A stretch of DNA of 34,284 nt from a virus. The stretch is from positions 1 to 34,284 of IMG/VR virus record IMGVR_UViG_3300046466_000220; one strand, given 5' to 3'. Positions 6,192 to 14,171 of the stretch are shown one piece after another. Position numbers and translations under genes: made by a program. The first letter of the stretch is position 1. Each line of letters opens with the position of its first letter. The notes under the pieces are model-generated. The model made no database searches, had not been told where the DNA came from, and saw nothing but the letters and a program-made list of their open reading frames with translations.

Positions 6192-6364
6192 TATTTCTTA
6201 ATGTCTGCTATTCCTTGACCTAAGATTAATGTGAGAATCGCATAATAAACTTTCTCAACTTCGGTCTCAGTAAGACCTAATTTAACCGCTACAAAAGGAA
6301 CAAATATTGCCCCTATTGTGTACCAAAACTTTCTTGAATCAAACATTTTTTTTAAGGTTTCCAT
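6191..6364 (-). CDS. small holin-like membrane protein, 57 aa
   Basis: Starts METLKKMFDSRKFW. It has two hydrophobic segments (YTIGAIFVPFVAVKLGL and VYYAILTLILGQGIADI), and the tail QGIADIKK is a pattern common in short phage membrane proteins near lysis genes. Placed between the M15 endolysin and the 92-aa membrane gene, it is probably part of the lysis cassette. The stop overlaps the next ATG (TAATG). The call rests on size, topology and position. Confidence 0.65.
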   Translation of the reverse strand: METLKKMFDSRKFWYTIGAIFVPFVAVKLGLTETEVEKVYYAILTLILGQGIADIKK

Positions 6365-6392
6365 AATATATATTTAAAATTAATACTCTGTT

Positions 6393-6749
6393 TTAATAAA
6401 GCCAAATAACTGGACTTGGCTTGTCTACTACATCTATATCTGCATGAATAAAAGACTTATCAATTCCAAACCTTTCAAATTCTGCATATACTAAAGCGTC
6501 TATCATAATAGCCCTAGTGTTACTATCACTACATTTAATATCTACTGCTAATCCTTTTATATGTGAGGATGTTGGGTTTTTCTTACTTTCTGGATGGTTA
6601 TCACATCTATAACCACTTGTTACAACAAATGGTATTTTAGCAAAACCTCTAGCCTTATCTAGCATTTGTAATAACTCTTCACTAATAATAGTTTTATCAC
6701 ATCCACACTTACAAGTGAACTCTGATTTTTTGAAATATTTATATTTCAT
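6393..6749 (-). CDS. peptidase M15-type endolysin, 118 aa
   Basis: A Zn peptidase that cuts the peptide crosslinks of peptidoglycan. The family pattern is clear: FVVTSGYRC, then SSHIKGLAVDI (H63, D70 as metal ligands) and FIHADID (H102). The N-terminus KYFKKSEFTCKCGC is typical of the M15_3 type. I place the start at ATG 6749, two bases after the preceding stop. A longer frame from 6830 would add 27 hydrophobic-basic residues but would lie inside the previous gene. No signal peptide with this start, so release would need a holin. Confidence 0.9.
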   Translation of the reverse strand: MKYKYFKKSEFTCKCGCDKTIISEELLQMLDKARGFAKIPFVVTSGYRCDNHPESKKNPTSSHIKGLAVDIKCSDSNTRAIMIDALVYAEFERFGIDKSFIHADIDVVDKPSPVIWLY

Positions 6750-6750
6750 T

Positions 6751-7230
6751 TTATTTTTTACTGGAAAGTTTATTAATAATCTCTTGAAAAAAACTTTCAA
6801 AATCTTCCTTAATATTATTTTCAGAGTCAATTTGTTTTAATTTTTTTATTGCCCAATTTATACCAGCATCACCTCCCCAACAGTCCCACATTAAACCTCC
6901 ACATCCTTCGTCATAAGGTACATCTTTATGTTGTTGGTGCCTTTTAAATGAAGCCATACGAGCAATCGTATCTCTTGACAAACTTTCTCTATTTGCTAAT
7001 TGTCTTGCTCTTTTTTTCCCCACATCAGTTCCGCAAGAACCCCAACCATTTTTTTCTACCCATTTTAATGCTCTCTTTGCATTATTGGTAGCCGCTTGAG
7101 GATAATCATTGTATGTTTCTGCTGCGTAATAATCTTTATTAGCAGTTTCACAGTCTGACTTAGAGTCATACTGACAACTCCCAGTTTCTCCAAATCTCCA
7201 TTTTTTATTTTCACATTCGTAACAAGGCAT
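6751..7230 (-). CDS. phage protein with Cys-rich N-terminus, 159 aa
   Basis: Begins MPCYECENKKWRFGETGSCQ, with four Cys in the first 30 residues, then NNAKRALKWVEKNGWGSCGT. A conserved-looking block follows, RARQLANRESLSRDTIARMA...KRHQQHKDVP, then GGLMWDCWGGDAGINWAIKK. A related RAxxLANxxxLSxxTIxRMxSF...WGGxAGxxWA pattern occurs in phage head proteins, often beside or fused to proteases. Here it lies in the lysis region, so its role is open. Residues 140-159 are a charged helix. Confidence 0.65.
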   Translation of the reverse strand: MPCYECENKKWRFGETGSCQYDSKSDCETANKDYYAAETYNDYPQAATNNAKRALKWVEKNGWGSCGTDVGKKRARQLANRESLSRDTIARMASFKRHQQHKDVPYDEGCGGLMWDCWGGDAGINWAIKKLKQIDSENNIKEDFESFFQEIINKLSSKK

Positions 7231-7241
7231 ATTATTTATTT

Positions 7242-7370
7242 TTATCTTCCCTGACCTTTGTATTTTTTTTTGTACGCATTCTGACTTTTAGAAGCATTTT
7301 TAGAGTGTACTCCTTTACGCTTTTTCCTAGCATTTCCCTTGAATTTAAAAATAGCCGCTTTCTTAGCCAT
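7242..7370 (-). CDS. very basic small protein, 42 aa
   Basis: Rich in Lys and Arg (MAKKAAIFKFKGNARKKRKG at the start), ending SQNAYKKKYKGQGR. The KKKYKGQGR ending is one I associate with small phage proteins of unknown function. It may bind nucleic acid by charge alone. The start overlaps the stop of the secreted-protein gene (TAATG). Confidence 0.65.
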   Translation of the reverse strand: MAKKAAIFKFKGNARKKRKGVHSKNASKSQNAYKKKYKGQGR

Positions 7371-7885
7371 TATTTATTTCGCTGAAAGATAATAAATTTT
7401 TTCTTATCCAATATATACATTGTGTTCTTTTTTATATCGGTCACAACTCTCCCCTGCATATCATGAAGTATATGTTTATTCTTCTCTGGCATTTGTAATT
7501 CCTCTACACCAACAGTGTTATTCCACTCTACCCACTCAGTACCATTGTGTACTATCCACTCACACACATCATAACAAGATATAGTTGGGCTAGGCGGATT
7601 CATTATATAAGCATTGTAACATACTTTTACTGTATCTGTGGTTTGTATTATAGGGAATGAATAAAAAGCACCAAAACCATTAAAGCAAAGTTGCAGATTA
7701 CAAACTGCCCATGCAACATCTACAGTATCACAATAATTATCTAAAGAGTCTGTTGTTTCAATCATTACGCTAAAAACACTATTAGTGTTTGGTAATACCG
7801 AATATGATATTGAGTCACACCAATTTACCTGTGCGTTTAAATTTAATCCAAACAGCAATAATAATGATAGTAAAACACTACGCAC
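7370..7885 (-). CDS. secreted protein with a sorting-domain-like C-terminus, about 171 aa
   Basis: The N-terminus (VLLSLLLLFGLNLNAQ) is a clear Sec signal peptide with a cut after AQ, the usual Bacteroidota form. The mature middle (about 100 residues) is Cys-rich and beta-like. The last 40 residues (NKHILHDMQGRVV, then KKNTMYILDKKKF) follow the shape of type IX secretion C-terminal sorting domains: xxYDxxGRxV ... GxYIxxxxK. This looks like a host-type cargo protein carried by the phage. No ATG is available; I chose GTG 7885, which overlaps the stop of the 28-aa peptide. TTG 7909 would give 179 aa. Confidence 0.65.
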   Translation of the reverse strand: MRSVLLSLLLLFGLNLNAQVNWCDSISYSVLPNTNSVFSVMIETTDSLDNYCDTVDVAWAVCNLQLCFNGFGAFYSFPIIQTTDTVKVCYNAYIMNPPSPTISCYDVCEWIVHNGTEWVEWNNTVGVEELQMPEKNKHILHDMQGRVVTDIKKNTMYILDKKKFIIFQRNK

Positions 7886-7964
7886 AGTTACACTTTTTAC
7901 ACCAACCAATACAAACCTTACCTAAAGTAAGTTTGCAAACTAATTTACATATTTTTTCTTTCAT
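7878..7964 (-). CDS. Cys-rich micropeptide, 28 aa
   Basis: Reads MKEKICKLVCKLTLGKVC with five Cys plus basic residues, ending in CKKCNCA. The ATG lies a few bases after the preceding 114-aa gene, and its TAG overlaps the preferred GTG of the secreted-protein gene. Could bind metal or be membrane-active, but nothing is known. Confidence 0.4.
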   Translation of the reverse strand: MKEKICKLVCKLTLGKVCIGWCKKCNCA

Positions 7965-7969
7965 GTCTT

Positions 7970-8314
7970 TTATTCTGGTTTAACATTGTCTCCGTTAGCA
8001 TCTATACTGTAACCTGCAAATCCATGTACGCAATCAGTAGGAGTTATAGTATGAGTTCCAAAGTCTATATGTTGAGTAGTCATTATATCGTAAAAAACCC
8101 CATCATAATAAACAGGAGGTGTTATTACATGACCATCAGGGTCATAAGTACCTTGAGTTTCTATTATTTTTCCTAAGTCTACTACTGCTTGAGTTGCTTC
8201 AGCATAAACAGTATGCTGCTCTCCCTCTGCCTCTACAGTATGCACTACTCCTTTGTCTAAAAAGTCAGCATCTGCTTGTTCTTTGTTATCGTATTGTAAT
8301 TTGTATATATTCAT
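7970..8314 (-). CDS. small protein following the fibres, 114 aa
   Basis: Mixed alpha/beta, acidic: MNIYKLQYDNKEQADADFLD at the start, a VYAEATQAVVDLGKII strand-helix, a linker (TYDPDGHVITPPVYYDGVFYD) and an end with FAGYSIDANGDNVKPE. Proteins with this look often follow fibre genes in Bacteroidota phages, so it may be a tail-fibre-associated protein or chaperone. The stop of the fibre gene lies one base before its ATG. Confidence 0.6.
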   Translation of the reverse strand: MNIYKLQYDNKEQADADFLDKGVVHTVEAEGEQHTVYAEATQAVVDLGKIIETQGTYDPDGHVITPPVYYDGVFYDIMTTQHIDFGTHTITPTDCVHGFAGYSIDANGDNVKPE

Positions 8315-8315
8315 A

Positions 8316-9479
8316 TTATGTTGTTAAAGTTAAAAGTTGTGCATCTGTTAGTTTTGCATCATATACTTGCATTTGTTTTATTTTCCCATCAAAAGTGTAT
8401 AAAATATTCGCTAGTTTTCCTCCAAATACATCCATATCAGTAGCACTAGGAGTTCCTGTTGCACTTGATGTATATATTTCTACTCCATCTAGCCAAACAG
8501 CATTATCACCACCTCCATATTTAAAGGCAATTTTATGAAAGTTTGCATCTATTGCACCAAGACTTGTTTGTAATACTACAGGCGAATTACTAAAATAGAA
8601 AAATACTGACCAATTGCCATTATTATATCCTCCAATACTAACATGGTCAAAGCCCCATTGCCCTATTCCTATAAATTTTGGCACTGTTGGTGCTTCCAAA
8701 AATTGTGTTTCTAAAAAAAGAACCCCCTCTGTTTGTCCTATTAAACTTGACAATCCTGATTTAGTAAATGTAGTCGCATTTCTAGTTACACTTGCTGCCG
8801 TAGTGGGAATGTAAGAACTAGCATACGAACCCACCTCAACTTGTGAACCAAACAATAAAAAATCTCCTAAAGAGCCCGAACCAACCTGCTCTACACCTAT
8901 TAAAGTTGTACCTGACGGAACTGTAAAAGTAAAAGAAACTCTAGTCCATGTAGAAGTGTTTACCTGTGAAATATAAGAAAAAGGGGAAACTATGTTTGCA
9001 AAAGTATTACCACTAAAAATCCCTACTTTCATTTCGGTGGCATTTATGTTTTTTGCATAAAATGAGCAAGTATACTCTCCTGCTGTAACGCTATAAAATG
9101 TACCCCAAGTTAACATATATCCACCTGATGACACTTCAAATTTGGTTGCATTATTAGTTCCATCAGGCGATGTTGCAGCATTAGCAGTAACTACGACATT
9201 AGAACTTGTCCTGTTAGTTGTGTAATCATTACTATAAATATTAATATTAGTTCTTTGAGGTTCTAATAAAAAACTTGGACAACTGCCATCTGTATAGTCA
9301 AGTTGAGGTTCATTAACAGCAACAGATTCTATTACACCTGATTCGTTAACTATTGTAGCGGTTGTTGACCTTGTAACATCTAAATCTGCTAATCCACTCT
9401 CTGGCTTAATACTATAAAGAGTCCCTGCTTTAGCGGCATTTGCAGTTGTAATTATTTTAGCGTCATCTAATATGGTCAT
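8316..9479 (-). CDS. tail fibre-like protein with concanavalin-like domains, copy 2, 387 aa
   Basis: Begins with a short helix and strand region (AKIITTANAAKAGTLYSIKP) and a linker holding FLLEPQRTNINIYS. Two beta-sandwich-like parts follow: about residues 75-230 (sugar-binding-like, with SPDGTNNATKF and TWTRVSFTFTVPSGT) and about 235-387 (LamG-like, with FHKIAFKYGGGDNAVWLDGV and ending LTDAQLLTLTT). These features fit a fibre or host-binding protein. It is a paralogue of the next gene upstream, with matching order throughout. Confidence 0.8.
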   Translation of the reverse strand: MTILDDAKIITTANAAKAGTLYSIKPESGLADLDVTRSTTATIVNESGVIESVAVNEPQLDYTDGSCPSFLLEPQRTNINIYSNDYTTNRTSSNVVVTANAATSPDGTNNATKFEVSSGGYMLTWGTFYSVTAGEYTCSFYAKNINATEMKVGIFSGNTFANIVSPFSYISQVNTSTWTRVSFTFTVPSGTTLIGVEQVGSGSLGDFLLFGSQVEVGSYASSYIPTTAASVTRNATTFTKSGLSSLIGQTEGVLFLETQFLEAPTVPKFIGIGQWGFDHVSIGGYNNGNWSVFFYFSNSPVVLQTSLGAIDANFHKIAFKYGGGDNAVWLDGVEIYTSSATGTPSATDMDVFGGKLANILYTFDGKIKQMQVYDAKLTDAQLLTLTT

Positions 9480-9486
9480 CTTTTTC

Positions 9487-10662
9487 TTAAGGAGTAGTTA
9501 AATCTAATAGTTGAGCATCTGTTAGCGTGTCTTCATAGTATTGTATTTGTCTTATTTCTCCAAAGAATGGCCAAAAACCACTCATACTACCATAACTACC
9601 TGCAATTTCATCCATGTTTGTTCCAGTAGGTGCGCCAGTAGTTGTTGACGAATTTGTTTCAACCCCATCAAACCAAATAGCACAATCACCACTTTTATAT
9701 TTAACAGCAATTTTATGAAAATTTGAGTCAACAGCAGGTTGGCTTCCTATAGCGAACATTAAATGACTACTATTCATAGTTACTTGTCCAAAATAACCAC
9801 CCCAATGTCCTATGTTTACCATGTTTGTTGTATTACCACTATTTAAACTAAAAATGTTTGTAGACATGTCTGTGCTTCCATGAGGAAATCTTATCTCTGC
9901 CATTAACACCCCCTCTGTTGGTTTTACTATAGTAGAAAGTCCTGTTGTTTCCCATACTGTTTTTACTCTTGTTACTGATGCTGAAGTTGTAGGAATGTAA
10001 GAAGTGGCTGCTGAATACTGTTCTATTTGAAAGCCCCACAGAGATACAGTTCCTATACCTGATACCCCACTTCCATTTATAGGATAAAAACGAGTATTTC
10101 CTCCATTAACGCCAGTTGTAAAAGTAAAAGAAACTCTTGTCCAACCACTACTTAGTTCAGAGAAATAACTTCCGCTATCATACTCTCCATCTCCATTCAT
10201 ATTGAAAATCTGCTGCCCTATATTACTTATAGTTCCTTTTTTAACATAAAAACTCCAAGTATAAGTTGTATTGGATGCTAGAGAAACTTGTTGGTATAAT
10301 TGAGCATACTGACCAACAGTACATTCATCAGCATTTTCCGTACCATCAGGAGATTCTTGAGAATCAGCATTAACAGTTACATCGCTTTTTTGATAAGCAG
10401 CATTGTCAAGTTCTTCGCTATAAAGGTGTAAATTTGTTCTTTGTGGTTCTACTAAAAAAGCAGCACAGCCACCTGAATAATTAAGTTGAGGTGCATTTAT
10501 TGCAACAGACTCTATATTACCAGAACTGTTTATCCTTGTAGCAGTTGAAGAACGAGTTATAGTAAAATCTGCAGTTCCATCATCAGGCTTAATACTATAA
10601 AGAGTTCCTGCTTTAAAAGAGTTAGCAGTAGTAATTATTTTAGAATCATCTAATAATGTCAT
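9487..10662 (-). CDS. tail fibre-like protein with concanavalin-like domains, copy 1, 391 aa
   Basis: Same architecture as its downstream neighbour: N-terminal SKIITTANSFKAGTLYSIKP, linker FLVEPQRTNLHLYS, a first beta-sandwich (SPDGTENADE, GWTRVSFTFTTG) and a LamG-like second one (FHKIAVKYKSGDCAIWFDGV), ending LTDAQLLDLTT. The first roughly 75 bases of both genes are close at the DNA level, while the middle of the proteins has diverged, as expected of a duplicated receptor-binding gene. Its ATG overlaps the stop of the 58-aa gene (ATGA). Confidence 0.8.
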   Translation of the reverse strand: MTLLDDSKIITTANSFKAGTLYSIKPDDGTADFTITRSSTATRINSSGNIESVAINAPQLNYSGGCAAFLVEPQRTNLHLYSEELDNAAYQKSDVTVNADSQESPDGTENADECTVGQYAQLYQQVSLASNTTYTWSFYVKKGTISNIGQQIFNMNGDGEYDSGSYFSELSSGWTRVSFTFTTGVNGGNTRFYPINGSGVSGIGTVSLWGFQIEQYSAATSYIPTTSASVTRVKTVWETTGLSTIVKPTEGVLMAEIRFPHGSTDMSTNIFSLNSGNTTNMVNIGHWGGYFGQVTMNSSHLMFAIGSQPAVDSNFHKIAVKYKSGDCAIWFDGVETNSSTTTGAPTGTNMDEIAGSYGSMSGFWPFFGEIRQIQYYEDTLTDAQLLDLTTP

Positions 10663-10835
10663 GATATGTCATTTATAAAAGTTAGTATAGCGGTTAAACA
10701 AGAAGTCCCTTCATTAGTACCTCCATCAGTTGTTACTCTGTCCTGAAAATCAGAAATCATGTGTGCTAGAGGGTCTGCACCTCCACCGCCCCCTAAAGGT
10801 CTTAATCCGAGAAATCTACCTAGTGCTAATCTCAT
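10659..10835 (-). CDS. small protein with an RVxxDGG-SCL motif, 58 aa
   Basis: Starts MRLALGRFLGLRPLGGGGGA, where the Gly run looks like a flexible arm, then FQDRVTTDGGTNEGTSCLTA and ILTFINDIS. The second half matches the C-terminus of the 283-aa virion protein encoded at 20759-21610. It may be a small virion or fibre-adapter piece. Both ends overlap neighbours (TAATG and ATGA). Confidence 0.6.
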   Translation of the reverse strand: MRLALGRFLGLRPLGGGGGADPLAHMISDFQDRVTTDGGTNEGTSCLTAILTFINDIS

Positions 10836-11122
10836 TACGCAGAAGTATTTCCGTCACTCTCTCTGTATCCAATCCCCATTCCACTTGTTAAAGTTATTGA
10901 AGTAACTCTAAGAAGTAACGAAGACCCAGCAGCCATAGTCTGCCCTGCAAGAGCAGTAATGTTAGTAGCATCACCCGCTATAGAAGAGATTACTGATTCA
11001 ATTGGGAAATATATGCAGTACCAATCTTTTCCTGTTTGTGCAACAGTAGTAAAAACTTCTGTTCCATTGCCTTTACCTAGCATCTCAAAAAGTAGTGTAT
11101 TATCTGTATCGTATGTACTCAT
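10835..11122 (-). CDS. small probable virion protein, 95 aa
   Basis: Beta-rich: TGKDWYCIYFPIESVISSIA, then AGQTMAAGSSLLLRVTSITL and SGMGIGYRESD. This alternation of short strands resembles small trimeric virion proteins of Bacteroidota phages. Function unknown. It sits between the coiled-coil membrane protein and the 58-aa motif protein. Confidence 0.55.
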   Translation of the reverse strand: MSTYDTDNTLLFEMLGKGNGTEVFTTVAQTGKDWYCIYFPIESVISSIAGDATNITALAGQTMAAGSSLLLRVTSITLTSGMGIGYRESDGNTSA

Positions 11123-11152
11123 TTTATTATTTTTTTATTGTTATTTTTTATT

Positions 11153-11386
11153 TTATTCTGTAAATATTTTTATTATAGCACCTAGAGTTATAGTGTATAT
11201 AACCCACATCGCTTTAACTAAAACCTTTCTCATTGATGTGTTTCTGTTAACTCTAGCAGTTACTCCATTATCTGGATTTAAAAGTTTATCAGTTAACATG
11301 TCTAATTTAGAATCAATGTTATCTATCTTCCCATTCATGGTGGTTATGTCTTTCTTCATTGCAATCAATTCTTCTTTAGTAGTCAT
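11153..11386 (-). CDS. coiled-coil membrane protein, possible XhlA-like holin, 77 aa
   Basis: The first half is a charged coiled coil (MKKDITTMNGKIDNIDSKLD), and the C-terminus has one hydrophobic segment (AMWVIYTITLGAIIKIF, about residues 59-75). This is the layout of XhlA-type accessory holins and of some tail-associated anchors. The endolysin is about 4.4 kb downstream, so a lysis role is less certain than for the 57- and 92-aa proteins. Its ATG shares a base with the preceding stop (TAATG). Confidence 0.55.
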   Translation of the reverse strand: MTTKEELIAMKKDITTMNGKIDNIDSKLDMLTDKLLNPDNGVTARVNRNTSMRKVLVKAMWVIYTITLGAIIKIFTE

Positions 11387-12039
11387 TAGAAAGTAGTTGT
11401 TCTTATAGTTAGATTAAATTGAATCTCATTCCCTGTTTCCACAACTTGTCTTATCATTGGGAATATAATATCTCCTGCAGAAATTTCCGCATCTATTGCT
11501 GCTGCAAATGTGGTTTCGTCTACAGATATTAACTCATCTAAACTCCCTAGACCAGTTTTAGTGATTTCCTTTATTACAGTAGGTGCTACTGCTGCACTCG
11601 CCCCAGCAACTGGAGTTATCTTGCATATGGCTATCGTAAAACCAAGTGAACCAGTAGATGAAGCCCATCCTTTTATTGAAGTGACAGTAGCGTTTTCAGG
11701 CACTACACATCCTAGACCAATAGCAGAAAACCTACTAGGTGCAATAGTTATAGAAGACACAGCAGTACCTCCAGCATCTACACTTATTAAAAATGGTGAA
11801 AGATTATCTGCAATAAGTGAGCCATATTGATAATTACTTGTCGCTGCGGCAGTATATCCTTGCATTTTGTAGTTGCTAACACCCATCAAAGACTTATCTT
11901 GCCATATAAGATTACCATCAGTCCCAGTAGCACTCGTCCCTATAGACTTACTACAAACAGTATCGTTGATAGCACTTTCAAACCCTTTAGGATTATGCCT
12001 GTTAATATCGGTTAAATTTTTATGTTCGTTTGCAGCCAT
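11386..12039 (-). CDS. probable virion protein, 217 aa
   Basis: Starts MAANEHKNLTDINRHNPKGF, an N-terminal pattern I associate with Bacteroidota phage fibre or spike proteins. The rest is Ser/Thr/Ala-rich and beta-like (FLISVDAGGTAVSSITIAPS, VPENATVTSIKGWASSTGS), ending EIQFNLTIRTTTF. No catalytic motif. Position after the connector and before the fibres suggests a structural part of capsid surface or tail. Confidence 0.6.
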   Translation of the reverse strand: MAANEHKNLTDINRHNPKGFESAINDTVCSKSIGTSATGTDGNLIWQDKSLMGVSNYKMQGYTAAATSNYQYGSLIADNLSPFLISVDAGGTAVSSITIAPSRFSAIGLGCVVPENATVTSIKGWASSTGSLGFTIAICKITPVAGASAAVAPTVIKEITKTGLGSLDELISVDETTFAAAIDAEISAGDIIFPMIRQVVETGNEIQFNLTIRTTTF

Positions 12040-12050
12040 TTTTTTTTATT

Positions 12051-12635
12051 TTAACAGTCGTCACATGGACAGTAATTTTTCCAACTTCCATAATTTCTAG
12101 TTGGTCTTGAATATATACTGTCATACATTATTATTCCATGATTCTTGTAAACATTTTCATTACAAGGTTTGTTAGATTCATAAGTTGGGTATAAACCACT
12201 TTGGTCATCGTCATTCATGTAATCTAACATATCTTTTAAATATATCTCTGATTTTCTATAAGTATCTTGCTTGTAAGCATTCAACTCTGAAGGGTCTATA
12301 ATAGTAGCAAACTCATCTATGTTATGAACTATCCCAGCACTACTACTATTACTCTGAACTTCATTAATTACTTCAAACCTAACAAACCAACAAAGACACC
12401 TAACAAGAAAGTCATCCATTAAAGTCTGATTTGCTGCCGTTAAAGTTCCGTTATGATGTTGTGTTTTTATCTCTTCATAGAATTTATTCCCTATTGCTGA
12501 TTTTAGGTGCGCTAACTCAGAAAGGAGTATAGTGTTGTTAGATATTAAAGCAGGGTCAGTATTAGCATTTGTAAAACTATTGCTTATAACTTCTTCTGCA
12601 GTAACTAAAGGATTATATTGGTTTACATTTGCCAT
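12051..12635 (-). CDS. head-tail connector candidate, 194 aa
   Basis: Helical: LISNNTILLSELAHLKSAIG, then MDDFLVRCLCWFVRFEVINEV and a helix with YRKSEIYLKDMLDYMND. It ends in a Tyr/Cys-rich tail (YGSWKNYCPCDDC). Helical proteins of this size directly after the portal are usually adaptor (gp6-like) proteins that extend the portal ring. The call rests mainly on position and fold impression. Confidence 0.5.
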   Translation of the reverse strand: MANVNQYNPLVTAEEVISNSFTNANTDPALISNNTILLSELAHLKSAIGNKFYEEIKTQHHNGTLTAANQTLMDDFLVRCLCWFVRFEVINEVQSNSSSAGIVHNIDEFATIIDPSELNAYKQDTYRKSEIYLKDMLDYMNDDDQSGLYPTYESNKPCNENVYKNHGIIMYDSIYSRPTRNYGSWKNYCPCDDC

Positions 12636-12637
12636 AG

Positions 12638-13960
12638 TTATTGTTTTGTTTCAGTTACTTGTAAGTCACCAGCATCGTCATCACCTATACCATCCGCATC
12701 ATCATCTCTTGTTACTATGATTTGCTCTCTGTCTGTTATAAACATATTCCCTTCTTCAAGCATAGGCAAGTCCTCGTCTAGCATTTTTCTTTGCTCGTTT
12801 ATAGTAAGAATTGCTTTAGGGTCAATTTGAGTTGCAAAACTAATTGGCGGCTCATAGTGTATTATTAACTCTTCTGGCAAGAACCCCATTTCTTTATATA
12901 AAACAGTTCTTATGCCATTTAAAAGTAAATCAGAAGTGTCTTTAATTACTGTAGTCATTGCTAAATCATAAGCAATCCTAATCTCACTACCTGTATTGTT
13001 CATTTTTCCAGAACTTACTAAGCCACTTAATGATGGCTGCCACCTGTGAGCAGTTACAATATTCTGGTCGGTTATTCGTTGTAAGTCTATCCAACTCCCC
13101 TCTTGGTCATCTTTTATAATTTGAACATTAGCATTTGAAGCATCCCCATTCTTAACAATAAACATTATCTTGCCATTGTTGCCATCTCCAACAAACTTCT
13201 TCTGCGCCTCTCTTACTAATTTTTTTGCTTCTTCTTCCCCCATATCACCATTAATCTCAATAATGGCAGAAGGTTGAAAGCCATTTTTGAATTTAGTGTG
13301 ATTCCATTTACCAATTTCATAGTCTACAGCAATATGCTCTAAAGCAGCAACATAATCTGGCAATCCGTAAAATTGGAATGTTGGTTCGTAATCTTTAAAT
13401 TGAAGGATAAATCTACTAGCCTTACTGTTTGGGTAAAGAGGAATAATAGATAATTTATCTTTCATTGTATTGTACTTAGCCCAGTCTGGGTGTACATATA
13501 CTTCTTTCTTGTTTTTAGACATTCTAACAGTAGTTGCATCTATGTGATATAGATTCAGTCCACCATCATATAATACGCCCTCTAAATAGGCGTTTCCAAA
13601 AGTGTAATAATCATCAGCAAGTTTCTTAAAAACATCTCTTAATGACTCACCATCAGCATTCACATCTTTGATATAATCTTTAACAGTTTCATTGTTAGTT
13701 ACAAACTTTGCACCACTTGTGAAAACTGCCTTTTGTGCTAAGACACTTCTATGTGTACTAGACTTTCTTTTTAATTCTGCTAAATACTGAGGAAAAAGGT
13801 TATTAGTACCAAAAGGTATGAATCTGGTTCTTACCTTTGCTAAATCTTGTGGTTCTTCAATATGCTCAGGAATTGCTAAATTAAAAACCCCGAACTCAAA
13901 AGTATTACTCTTCTGATTCTGTAGATTTTTTACCTGACTTTTTTGTTTTCTTTGGCTCAT
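12638..13960 (-). CDS. portal protein, HK97-like, 440 aa
   Basis: The ring protein through which DNA enters the head. It has portal-type features: an early RFIPFGTNNLFPQYLAEL region, a core with FGNAYLEGVLYDGGLNLYHI, a long wing and stem region (SIIPLYPNSKASRFILQF, HTKFKNGFQPSAIIEI), the conserved clip-like stretch QPSLSGLVSSGKMNNTGSE, and an acidic C-terminus (DDDADGIGDDDAG). The N-terminal 18 codons overlap the preceding 88-aa gene by 56 bases in another frame. It lies after, not before, the capsid gene. Confidence 0.85.
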   Translation of the reverse strand: MSQRKQKSQVKNLQNQKSNTFEFGVFNLAIPEHIEEPQDLAKVRTRFIPFGTNNLFPQYLAELKRKSSTHRSVLAQKAVFTSGAKFVTNNETVKDYIKDVNADGESLRDVFKKLADDYYTFGNAYLEGVLYDGGLNLYHIDATTVRMSKNKKEVYVHPDWAKYNTMKDKLSIIPLYPNSKASRFILQFKDYEPTFQFYGLPDYVAALEHIAVDYEIGKWNHTKFKNGFQPSAIIEINGDMGEEEAKKLVREAQKKFVGDGNNGKIMFIVKNGDASNANVQIIKDDQEGSWIDLQRITDQNIVTAHRWQPSLSGLVSSGKMNNTGSEIRIAYDLAMTTVIKDTSDLLLNGIRTVLYKEMGFLPEELIIHYEPPISFATQIDPKAILTINEQRKMLDEDLPMLEEGNMFITDREQIIVTRDDDADGIGDDDAGDLQVTETKQ

Positions 13961-14171
13961 CTTTTGTTTTTGTAGTTGATAATTTTTCTACTAATGTAGT
14001 TAAACCTAAATCTTCGTATAAGTGTGACAACTCTTCTTGTGATGATTTTCTTAGCACAAAAGTTTTACCATCCCTTATAAGAACAACATCTTTTTTTGCT
14101 TTGTATCCTGCCATAACTGTATATATTTTTAAGTGTGATAAATCTACAATTTTTTTCCCACAATCACACAT
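13905..14171 (-). CDS. small protein before the portal, 88 aa
   Basis: Begins MCDCGKKIVDLS, with a CxC pair, then a beta-like core with VMAGYKAKKDVVLIRDGKTF, and ends in a Lys/Ser/Glu-rich tail (TKDEPKKTKKSGKKSTESEE). Tails like this are common in small head or tail-associated proteins. The last 56 bases also code for the portal N-terminus in another frame. Function unknown. Confidence 0.6.
   Translation of the reverse strand: MCDCGKKIVDLSHLKIYTVMAGYKAKKDVVLIRDGKTFVLRKSSQEELSHLYEDLGLTTLVEKLSTTKTKDEPKKTKKSGKKSTESEE

Noticed and set aside
8119-8538. Plus-strand open frame of 139 codons, Leu-rich
   Set aside because: It is opposite the fibre gene and the 114-aa gene. The Leu runs come from reading Gln/Glu codons backwards.
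9848-10039. Minus-strand frame of 63 codons inside the fibre gene
   Set aside because: Out of frame within a clear paralogue pair. It is not kept in the second copy as far as I can see.
8316-10662. Diversity-generating retroelement acting on the fibre genes
   Set aside because: No reverse transcriptase gene and no template repeat with adenine-specific changes were seen. The duplicated fibres differ by ordinary divergence.
10959-11396. Plus-strand hydrophobic frame of 145 codons that could be taken for a membrane protein
   Set aside because: It covers the reverse of two real minus-strand genes with coupled TAATG joins. The hydrophobicity reflects the complement of charged codons.
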